Origin: Aurantiochytrium sp. KH105
Taxonomy: Eukaryota; Sar; Bigyra; Thraustochytrida; Thraustochytriidae
Direction: 5' to 3'
NCBI GenBank assembly: GCA_003116975.1
Contig: BGKB01000178.1
Location: forward strand, 62,001-126,000
DNA: 64,000 bases
The translations under genes were made by a program, and so were the position numbers. The notes beneath the pieces were generated by a model, which was not told where the DNA came from, ran no database searches, and saw only the letters and a list, made by a program, of their open reading frames with translations. Of the stretch, positions 19,243 to 27,856 are shown piece by piece (within the stretch, counting starts at the first letter, position 1; each line of letters opens with the position of its first letter).

Positions 19243-20425
19243 GGGCCGCCTTGCCAGGCGCCAGCGCTGCTGGTGCCCTCGTGTTTGACATCAACGTGTC
19301 GGGAGTCTCGCTGCCTCGAGGCGGGACAGCCATGGCCGGCGGGCCCAGCTCTTTGGTCTTCTCTTTGAGCTCTTGCTCGAGACGTCGCGCCGCCTCGCTC
19401 ACGTCAATGAGGCGCTGCGCGCCCCAGCTCATGTTGTGCATTGTGTCAATTGCATATGTAGATTCTTTGCGCTCGACGGAGAAGTGAGCAACGGTGAAGA
19501 TGCGAAGCATTGCTTCTCCACGCTCAATGACGCGCAACATCCGAAGGACAGCTCCGACGAACATTGCGCAGTCGTAGTCCCAATCAAACCCGCTCGTGAG
19601 CATCACAGCACCCGCGTTGGTGAACCCAAAGTCCCACATGATCTTTCCTAGTCCTCGAAAAAAGTCTAAGCGATATGCTGCTGGTTGTGAGCAACAGAGG
19701 GACCTTACCCACTCGATGGCTCTTCGTTCGTTTTCCTTGCGTTCCGTTGGCTCAATCTCTGGGTTCCAATGTAACTTTCGCCAAGCAATCAGATCGTATT
19801 CTGCAGAGCGGGCGAGACGCTCGCTCAAGAGGCACAAACCTGGTCCCGAGTGACCTGTTGACTCGCCGTCCGTCGTTGATTCTGCCAGCCATTTGGTCCC
19901 TTCTTCGTCCTCAAGCACAATAGTCACGTGCGTCCACTGAATCTTTCCTTGGAGCTTGAGCAGCCATGTTTCAATGACATCGACGATGTGGCCTGTGAAC
20001 AACCCCGACCACCTCACTGGGTATGAAAAGAGTACAAGATCGCCGCTGCCTGCAAGCTGCTCGAGCTCTTTTACGCTGAGCGCGGGACCTTGTACTTGTG
20101 CGGGCAGAGGCCATCTGCGGATGGCCAGACGGAGCACAAACACGCATGCAGCCATAAAGCACCCAAGCAGGGTCCCAACTACAAGTGCATAGAACTCGAG
20201 CAAGATATGCATGTCAAGGTCCACGTATCGTTGCACAAGTAGCATGAAGAGAAACTGGGTGAATACTGACGCCACAATGCAAAGCAGGCCAGTTTCCCAG
20301 AGAAAATTCACTACGCGTCGCTGCTGCATGAGCCGTCTTCGCATCCTGAAGCGCGCCAGTGCGCGCAGAACTCCGCGCTGGCGAGGGCTAAAGAGCTTCG
20401 CCGTGGTCCCCGTGTCGTCCGCCAT
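19172..20425 (-). CDS. Membrane-anchored permuted papain-like (YiiX/NlpC-P60-type) hydrolase
   Basis: 417 residues from ATG 20425. Two hydrophobic segments near the N-terminus (about 38-66 and 72-100) anchor it. The following domain has the order expected for circularly permuted NlpC/P60 enzymes of the YiiX/LRAT-like group: GDLVLFSYPV near residue 125, a His in WTHVTIVLEDEEG near 161 with acidic residues after it, and a later Cys in DYDCAMFVGAVL near 283. In this group the Cys-His pair cleaves or transfers amide, ester or thioester bonds. The substrate here is unknown. The C-terminal ~75 residues are low-complexity Pro/Ala-rich, and their end overlaps the Mpv17-type gene tail to tail. The frame continues upstream of the chosen ATG but is Arg/Ala-rich there. 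Confidence 0.72.
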   Translation of the reverse strand: MADDTGTTAKLFSPRQRGVLRALARFRMRRRLMQQRRVVNFLWETGLLCIVASVFTQFLFMLLVQRYVDLDMHILLEFYALVVGTLLGCFMAACVFVLRLAIRRWPLPAQVQGPALSVKELEQLAGSGDLVLFSYPVRWSGLFTGHIVDVIETWLLKLQGKIQWTHVTIVLEDEEGTKWLAESTTDGESTGHSGPGLCLLSERLARSAEYDLIAWRKLHWNPEIEPTERKENERRAIEWVRSLCCSQPAAYRLDFFRGLGKIMWDFGFTNAGAVMLTSGFDWDYDCAMFVGAVLRMLRVIERGEAMLRIFTVAHFSVERKESTYAIDTMHNMSWGAQRLIDVSEAARRLEQELKEKTKELGPPAMAVPPRGSETPDTLMSNTRAPAALAPGKAALRPALRGRPAAAPPPSPAEVLAK

Positions 20426-20822
20426 CCTGCGGGCTGTGCGTCTGCGTCCCCGCCCGCCTGCCTTTGACTGACGAAGGAGGAGCAACGGACGCAGGCGACA
20501 CGCGGGCGCTGCGAAAGCCACGAGGGCCGGCTGTGCCCGCCGCGCCCGCCGCGCCCGTCGAGATTCCGTCCTCTCCCCTCTCTTTCGGCCGCGGCAAGCA
20601 AAACGATCTGATCTAATCTGCAGGGACGGCACGTGCCCAGCTTTCCGATGGTGACGCTCCGTCCCTCGGTCAAGATTTACATGTTGTTTTTTGGTAGGGT
20701 CTCAGCTTGCCACCTCACAGAATAAGCCAAGGAAGATCGCTCGCTGTTTGTACTTTGCGGACGCACAATTCAATGGTCAGTGGCAACATAGGACAGGATA
20801 ATACAATAGCTCCTAGGTGTTA
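20426..20822. other. Spacer between two minus-strand genes
   Basis: The GC-rich part next to 20426 is probably the promoter and leader of the hydrolase gene. The AT-richer part toward 20822 is the 3' flank of the coiled-coil gene. No other feature was seen. Confidence 0.4.
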
Positions 20823-21211
20823 CTACGAATCATGATGGAGAACCTTGGCCTGAGAGAGGTTGCGGTTGGCCTGGAAAAGCTTTTGAATGGTTTGCCGGGC
20901 TTCGTGGAGCTGACGCTTGGTTTCGCTCAGGTCCGTCGCCTTGGTTTGACGCATTTGCACCAGCTCCTTGCCTAGTTTCGATACCTTGCGGTTGGCTTGA
21001 CGAAGGCGCTCGGAAAGTTCGTGGTGTCCTTCGGCTGCGTTCTGGAGAAATTTGAGCACCATGCGCTCACTTGCTTCATCGGGGCGAACATGCGAAGGAA
21101 GCTTCCATTGGATCTTGTTCGGGCCATCCGTTTTGTCCTCCTCTTCGTCGGCCTCGTCAAAATCATCGCTGTACCCGTCCACCAGGTCCTTGGTATCCGC
21201 TGTTAAATTTC

Positions 21212-21242
<31 letters not shown>

Positions 21243-22955
21243 TGCTGTCTTGCCACTGTTGAGAGCCTGATTGCGAAAGGCGGCAAAAGCCGCGCGGCCT
21301 TCTTCGAGCATGTTTGCATATCGCTTCTCAACAGCGTCAAGACGCTCCTCCATCTCATTCTGAAGACGTTGCCGCTCGCTTTCAAGGAAAGCCTGCAGCT
21401 CGCTAAGCGCATCACTTCGCTTGGAGGCCTCGGCAGCTTCCAAATCCCGCTTATGAGTTGCAGCAAGATCCGCGAGCGCGCGTGCATGATCAGCCTCGAG
21501 CTCTTCGCGGGCTTGCTTGAGCACGGCCTCTTGTCGCTCTTGCGCTGCAAGCGTGCGAGCGCGGACCTCCTGTTCAAGAGCCTCCTGACCTGCCTCGCGA
21601 ACTTCGCACATAGCCGACTCCAGCGCCTCTGACGCCTCGGCATCGATAGCGTCGAGACGTGCGCTGCGTGATGCATCCTGCTCGGCACGAAGCTGGCCCA
21701 AGGTCGCTGACCGTTTGTCATCCCAAAACGCATGGCGAGCCTGTATATCGGCCTCGATTTCGCGTTCAAGCTGCGAGACAAGCGCAAGTTGCGACTCACG
21801 GGCCCCCTCGCCAAGAGCGCTTTCGAGGTCGCGCAGGGTCCGTTCACGTCGCTGTGTATACTCTGCTCGGACGGCTTCTCGCGCCCTTGCGAGTTCCGCC
21901 TCTTTTTCCGCCAGCTTATCCGCGCACGCCTTGCCAAGTAGCTCGCGTTGGCGTGCTTCTTCTTCTCGTCGCGCCTTGGCAATTTCCTCGCCGATGCGGT
22001 GTTCAACCTGCACCTTGTAATTTTCAATCTCTTGCTCTAGCGCAGCTTCCGAGAATTCCTTTTGAAGTTCCTCTTTCAACGACTTGCGTTTCTCTTCATA
22101 TTCGTGTTCGACACTTGCTTTCTCCTTTGAGAGTCGCGCCTCAAACTCTTGCCGCATTTCCTGTAGCAATCCTTCGTTTTCGTCTTCTAGACAACTCCGT
22201 AGGTGCGCAAGCTCATTGCGCCTTCGCTCGGAGAGCTCCCGGCCCAAGGCCTCGAGATGTTTCATGCCAGTTCGTTCGTAATGTGTGCGCAGAATCATCT
22301 CCAGATTGGCGTTCTCTCGCTCGAACATGCCCTCCATAATACTAGCCTCGCGCTGCTCGAGCTCGTGCTCGCGTGAGAGCTCGAGGGCACGTCGCATGGC
22401 CACGTCCATTTGTTGCGTCACGCTCTCATGGCGTGCACTTTCCGCAAGTCGCTTCGATTTGCGATGCGGACTAGCACGGGCGCTCTCCTGCATGGCAAGC
22501 TCATTCTGGGGTGGTTTGGGCCTTGGTGCGGGCGGAAGCGACCGCGCAAGTCTTCGTCTTGCGCTCCGAAGACGAGAATACTCGTCCATTTCCATTTGAA
22601 TGCCACGCAGCTCCGTCATGAGCGCCTCCTGCGTCAACTCCTCATCGAGAGCTTCGCTGGCGGCCAACTCGTCGCGAAGAGCCTTTTCCTGCGTCTTTTG
22701 CAGAGCCAGGAATTCCTGCATGGCCTCGCGACGCTCGCGGTCTTGACCTTTTCGATCGTTGGGTTGAGTGGCCTGCGCTTTTTCCGAAGGTTGACATTTG
22801 AGCCTTGCGTCGCGATGACCACGACTTCTTGACTCATCATCATTGTGAACTTGACCTTCTGAAGCCCCGAGACGCTGTAGCGTCCTCTCGAACTCGAGCT
22901 CCAAGTCTTCGAGCGACAGAGGCGCGTCAGAGCGCCGGCCGCCCTTTGCGGGCAT
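20823..22955 (-). CDS. Long coiled-coil protein (710 residues)
   Basis: ATG 22955 lies in a good context. From about residue 60 to 540 the protein is nearly continuous heptad-rich helix (Glu/Arg/Ala/Leu), for example REAMQEFLALQKTQEKALRD and LEREIEADIQARHAFWDDKR. An alanine run of about eight residues (encoded by GCN repeats at 21208-21248) follows, then an acidic patch, GYSDDFDEADEEED. A conserved-looking KIQWKLPSHVRP segment comes next, and a final coiled coil ends the protein. SDDF-type acidic motifs occur in some centrosome and cilium proteins, which makes a cytoskeletal or basal-body role possible. This is inference only. It is transcribed away from the strumpellin gene, with 506 bp between the two start codons. 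Confidence 0.78.
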
Positions 22956-23461
22956 GGCCCGCGGCGGCGGCTTTACGGGTCAGACAGAGTGGGTCTCTGG
23001 CAAACTCCGGCTTGTGCTAGAGGAAGAGATGGATCGAACGGGCCGCAAGGCAGGCTCTTAATGACAACCAGAGGCTTGTGCTTGCGCTCGCGCGGCAGCT
23101 TGTCTACCTGCTGCGCGACTTCGGCCCGGCGCTCAAGTCAAGTTTGGGTCTTGGACCTAAAGCGCAACTGCTCGAAAAATTGAACGTTGAAACGACGTTA
23201 CTCGCCGTTTACAAAACGTCGATTTTTCACGATTTTTTTTATTTATTTTTTGGAGACTTGCTTTCTTTGACGTGGTTGGGGGCAGAATCAGATGGAGCGA
23301 TCTTGACGCAGGCGAGAAAGACTCAACGTGGTCTGGACCGGGAAGACGCGGAGGAGATTCTGCTACCCGCCAAAGAGCCGGAAGCTTTGGCATCCCAGAA
23401 CCTCGGCTTTCGACGACGCACACAAGCGAGCTGGTCCGGAGAAGACCCAGGACGAAACACG
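22956..23461. other. Putative bidirectional promoter region
   Basis: It lies between the divergent starts of the coiled-coil and strumpellin genes. The strumpellin frame is open upstream to 23078, but that part shows no family similarity and the conserved N-terminus begins after ATG 23462. No TATA-like element stands out except an AT-rich string at about 23230-23255. Confidence 0.4.
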
Positions 23462-26400
23462 ATGGAGGAGCATGGGGACCTCGAGGACGAACACGATCTA
23501 CTGGGAAAGAGGAATGCGTGCGGACAAACTCTGCTACAACTCGTGGCACGCGGCAGCGCCGTAGTGTCAGAGATTCTCAAGCTTTCAGACGCTGTTCCCT
23601 CCGTTTTTCAAAACAGCGGCAACGCGCAAAGCAAGTGCGACCTGGTGATCTTTGATTTCACGTATCTTAAAATGCAGGAACGATTCGAGGAGCGCATCAG
23701 CGCCGACGAAAGCCTTTTGGCAAGGGACCTAGAACTTCAAATGCGGTATGCACAGCTGGTCGATCGTTTTTACCTTTTATTCCGGGCGATAGTGCGCTAT
23801 CACCGGCAGTTATCAACGTTTTGGCAAGATCTAGAATCGGGCTTTTACATTCAATACTCTGTCGAGGAGATTCTCATGGACCGCGACGGCGCACAGCTCA
23901 TGAGTGAAGCCCTATACCAGTACGGCGTCATGCTTTCGCTTCTTGAACTGAAACTTGTTCCCGCGGTGCGCGAGCGCTTGGTCGTATTTGCCTTGCGCGC
24001 GCGCGGCGAAGCCAAGCTAGCGGATTTAGATGCGGTCCTCCTGCTTGCAAAATCGGACGACTTCTCACGGCTACGGGTCGACGTCAAAATTGCTCGTATG
24101 ATCGCAAGTAAGCTCGAGCTCGATGATCTCTATGCCATGCGCCGAGCCTTTCCTCGACCCGATGATCGAACGACTGCTCTCGGACAGCAAGCAGCCATGC
24201 TTTTTGTCGTTTTGCGGTTCTGTCCAGAAATTCTCCGCGAGGGACGCGCGTCGATGCGCGCAATTGTTGATCGCTTCTTTAGTGATAACTGGGTCATCCC
24301 TATTCACATGGGTACTTGGGTCAATCTGAGAGTGGCGTGGCGCGAGTTTCCCGCTGCATTTGCGGCCCTTGAGGATGCGCAAGAACCGCCCAAGAATTTC
24401 GACGTGCGCGAGGTCCAGACCAGCCTCGACCGATTCTTGGTCAAGGGTGTGCTCACGGACAAGTTTGTCCTCGAAAATCTCCAGCGCCTGCTGCGCGTGG
24501 TGCGGCGCAGCAACGTGATGATACGGTGGTTCATGCTCCACCGTGCAGCTGACTCCAGTCTAATTGCTGCCAAGGATCTTGTCGAGCTCGTGCTTAGCGC
24601 AGCGCAGCTCGAGTTCATCGTCAAGACGAAGCTCAAAACCCTCCACGCAAGCAAACGTGAAACCTGGGCGTCAAGTCGCGAGCTGGCGTCCAAGCGCATG
24701 GGTGAGCTATGTCAGTATTTCACCGGAACAATGGCGCTCAGCCGCGTGCAGCGCAACGACACGCTGGTAGCCTGGTTTACACGAATTGGCAGCGAAATTG
24801 ACGCGCTCGACCACACAAAGCCAACTTTAGCAGGAAGGCGCATTCAAAAACTGGTTCTTGCGCTGCGTGAAGTTGAAAAGGTCGACGAAATCGACACGAG
24901 TCTTCATGTGAAGCAGTTTCTCGCCGACTCGAGGGAGTTACTTTTGCAAATGGTGCGCGTTGTCGCGCTGGACGAAGCCCTCCTCGCAAATCTGGACCTT
25001 GTGACGGATATGTCGTATGCCTGGGAGCTCATCGCAGACTACATGGATCTCTTGCACGCGCGCATCCGCAAGGACCCTGGAAGTATTCAGCTACTACGGG
25101 CTACCTTTTTGAAGCTCGCGTCCATTCTGGATGTTCCCCTGACGCGGATCTCTCAAGCCGATTCTCCGGATGCGCCCGTGGTGGCAGCGTACTACTCAGG
25201 GGAGCTCGTACGCTTTGTGCAGCGAGTGCTTTCGGTGATTCCGAGAACAATGTTTGATATGCTGATGCAGGTCACCGACTTGTTGGTGGAGCGACTGCCC
25301 GCAGTCCCGACGCGGCTCGAGGCCAGCAAGCTTCGCGAGTTTTCACAAGCAGAGACGCGCTTTCGCGTCGCGGAATTGTCGCACTGGGTCTCCGTCTTCA
25401 CTGAGGGCGTCCTGGCGATGCAAACGACTTTACTTGGCGTCGTAGAGGTTGATCCGCGGCAGCTCCTCGAAGATGGAATCCGCACAGAGCTCGTTTCGCG
25501 TGTTTGCGCCGCTCTGGACCAGCATTTTACAAGCCCCAGAAGTGACGGCTTTGGGAATATCACTACAAAGGAGATGGAACGACAGCTAGTCAGCGCAGCG
25601 GCGAGCATGAAGCATCTGCGACACTCGCTCGAGTTTGTGCAAGACTATGTATCCATGAATGGGCTTCGCGTCTGGCACATGGAGCTCGAACGCATCTTCG
25701 GCGTATATGCTGACGTCGAGGTGAAGAATCGACCTCCTTTGCCAGGCGAACTTCAAGTTCCTGTGCACCGCGATTCGCAGTCCATCACGTTCTTGAGAAG
25801 ACTGGAGCAAATGTTGTACGCGCTCACGCAGGCAGATACGAGCGTCTACGCGCCAAGACGAGCAGCTTGGCTTGACATGGGTTCACGCGCTGAAGTTCTT
25901 GGGGCACGTCTTCTCCGCCATCTCAAGGAGGCGGTAGGCGTGCCAGGTCTGCGTGCGCTTGACCGACTCTTGTGCGCAAGACTTGAGAGCGGCCTGGAGC
26001 TTGTTTGGAACGATGTACGCAGAAACTCTTTGGATGCTCTTGCATCGATCCGCGCAGACCTGGCACGAGCCAGCAATCCTCGGCCTTCATCTTTCGTTAC
26101 AGCCATGAAGGCCTGTGGCGGCACAAGTCGTGCATCTGCAATTGTGTCTTGGCTGGTGAGTTTGGGTCGGTCTCAACTTTTGCGAATTGGCATCAAGCAC
26201 GAACTTTGTTTCACGGCTCAAATCGAGTCGAGCTTGGTTTACGCATCGTCAGAGGTTGCGAAACGGCGGGCGCTTGCCGCTAGAGCCAAGGTCGTCTGCC
26301 AAGAGAACGGCGATGCTGAGGTGGTCAGCCCAGTGCACGATGTCGGCCATGACGAGGAAAAGAATTCGACGCTGCAGTCCCTACTCGATCGCTGCGGGCT

Positions 26401-26857
26401 CTCCGAGCCCCTTTGTCAACAATTCGGAGAGCTTGCAGATGCCACATCGCTGAGTTTGGATGTCCCTGCGCTTTTGGTAATCGTTCTTGTCGATGTTCTG
26501 CCTCGACTCCAGTTCGATGGTACCTTCTCAACACTCATTCCGCACGGTAAGCATGTTGGGGCTGCCGTAAACGGTTATCCTCTTGCGGCAGGCCTCGCGA
26601 CTGTCTTGGCACAGCTTCCTAATGAGTGTACGGTGGGTGTCTTGAGTGGTCTCGGCGCTTATGTTAGAGGGTGCATCTCTGAGGCCTTCCATGCGAGATC
26701 TGGCTCCAAGATTCTTGCACCTGGCGCGGTGGCAGCGGTGCATTTTGTTGACGCCTTTGTTGCGCTCACTGATGTAGATTCTCACCTTGTCGCAGCGACT
26801 TTTCCGGTACAGTGTCGTGCGCACTTGCATCTGCTCCACGTTCCAAGTTCATCTTGA
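23462..26857 (+). CDS. WASHC5: Strumpellin, WASH complex subunit 5
   Basis: Core scaffold of the WASH complex, which activates Arp2/3 actin nucleation on endosomes. The ATG at 23462 gives 1131 residues, against about 1160 in animals. The conserved N-terminus starts within 20 residues (NACGQTLLQLVARGSAVVSE). Further family blocks are DLVIFDFTYLK, VDRFYLLFRAIVRYH, GFYIQYSVEEILMDRDGAQL, SEALYQYGVMLSLLELK, TTALGQQAAMLFVVLRFCPEI, MRAIVDRFFSDNWVIPIHMG and NVMIRWFMLHRA. The middle and C-terminal parts stay alignable by pattern (MSYAWELIADY, VIPRTMFDMLMQVTDLL). No introns are apparent. The presence of this subunit implies endosomal actin-dependent sorting in the organism. Confidence 0.95.
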   Translation: MEEHGDLEDEHDLLGKRNACGQTLLQLVARGSAVVSEILKLSDAVPSVFQNSGNAQSKCDLVIFDFTYLKMQERFEERISADESLLARDLELQMRYAQLVDRFYLLFRAIVRYHRQLSTFWQDLESGFYIQYSVEEILMDRDGAQLMSEALYQYGVMLSLLELKLVPAVRERLVVFALRARGEAKLADLDAVLLLAKSDDFSRLRVDVKIARMIASKLELDDLYAMRRAFPRPDDRTTALGQQAAMLFVVLRFCPEILREGRASMRAIVDRFFSDNWVIPIHMGTWVNLRVAWREFPAAFAALEDAQEPPKNFDVREVQTSLDRFLVKGVLTDKFVLENLQRLLRVVRRSNVMIRWFMLHRAADSSLIAAKDLVELVLSAAQLEFIVKTKLKTLHASKRETWASSRELASKRMGELCQYFTGTMALSRVQRNDTLVAWFTRIGSEIDALDHTKPTLAGRRIQKLVLALREVEKVDEIDTSLHVKQFLADSRELLLQMVRVVALDEALLANLDLVTDMSYAWELIADYMDLLHARIRKDPGSIQLLRATFLKLASILDVPLTRISQADSPDAPVVAAYYSGELVRFVQRVLSVIPRTMFDMLMQVTDLLVERLPAVPTRLEASKLREFSQAETRFRVAELSHWVSVFTEGVLAMQTTLLGVVEVDPRQLLEDGIRTELVSRVCAALDQHFTSPRSDGFGNITTKEMERQLVSAAASMKHLRHSLEFVQDYVSMNGLRVWHMELERIFGVYADVEVKNRPPLPGELQVPVHRDSQSITFLRRLEQMLYALTQADTSVYAPRRAAWLDMGSRAEVLGARLLRHLKEAVGVPGLRALDRLLCARLESGLELVWNDVRRNSLDALASIRADLARASNPRPSSFVTAMKACGGTSRASAIVSWLVSLGRSQLLRIGIKHELCFTAQIESSLVYASSEVAKRRALAARAKVVCQENGDAEVVSPVHDVGHDEEKNSTLQSLLDRCGLSEPLCQQFGELADATSLSLDVPALLVIVLVDVLPRLQFDGTFSTLIPHGKHVGAAVNGYPLAAGLATVLAQLPNECTVGVLSGLGAYVRGCISEAFHARSGSKILAPGAVAAVHFVDAFVALTDVDSHLVAATFPVQCRAHLHLLHVPSSS

Positions 26858-27856
26858 AGAAAAGCAAGTCTCTCGTCGAAGAATCTAGAATCATGACTGC
26901 CTTCTTTGAACTTTATCATTTTATTTTGTCGTAGTTGTGGTGCCGATTATTTATGCTTTATTCTGCTCGCTCCTGACGCATTTCACTGGCATCATTGTTG
27001 TGCTTGTTAACCAATGAAAGGTATGGTATGGTATGGTATGGTATGGTATGGTATGGTATCTTTTCCCCTTCTTGCGCTTGAACTGTGCGTCTCCTTTTCC
27101 CTTCGCCACCTCAAAACGGCTGACGATGTGAACACATCTGCAAGCCTCTCACTGTCCATGCACGTGTCGAACGTTTCTTTCCCCACATCATGCCGGTAAA
27201 CTGCCCAATTCCCGGTTGACTATAATAATTGCTGCTCTCTGGCGAGACGGATACGGCATTCTTCTCGCCCAGGCAGCTCGCTCGCTGCATTCGAATTGCG
27301 TGTGAGCGGAGAGAGAGAGAGCGCGCGCGCGGCTCGCGAGGAGGAGACGAAGACGACGAAGACGACGAAGACGACGAAGAAGCAAGGAACCAAGCATGAT
27401 GTCCCAGGAGGCGCCGGAGAAATCGATCAAAGTCGGCGAAACTTTGTCGAACCTCCAAGCGCGACACAAACAAACAATCAAGCAAAGCACAGCAAACCTT
27501 GATCGCCTCGGCTGCGCTCGCGCGCGCTCGGGGCGTGCGACGCGGACGCCCCGACGCGGACGTCGAGAGCTCCGACGCAAACGCCGAGGCTCGCGCGCGT
27601 GCGCCGGCAGGCAGGTGCCAGGGACGGCGGGTTCGCCGCCGTTTTGATTGGAAAAGGACCAGAACTGCGAGCTGCACCACTGCTCCCGGACGACAGCGTG
27701 CAGCAAGCGAAGGCGAAGGCGAGAACGGCGAGGGACCTTTTGCTGCTGCAGTCAAAGATCCAGAAGCGTCAGGGCGCACCAGATCGATCGCGGTTTCTCG
27801 AAGAGCGCGAAAAGCTGCAGCAGCGGCACGTGATCAGCTGCGCAGCGGGAAAGAAT
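26858..27856. other. 1-kb intergenic region before the ABCG gene
   Basis: AT-rich 3' flank of strumpellin, then a GGTAT array, then a GC-rich part with GACGAA repeats (about 27347-27378). The ABC transporter frame is open from 27599, and reading in from there adds a Lys/Gln-rich segment. A longer N-terminus, or one with an intron, therefore cannot be excluded. Confidence 0.4.
27020..27059. repeat. Pentanucleotide array (GGTAT)n
   Basis: Eight perfect copies of GGTAT (the last ends TATC). Confidence 0.95.
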
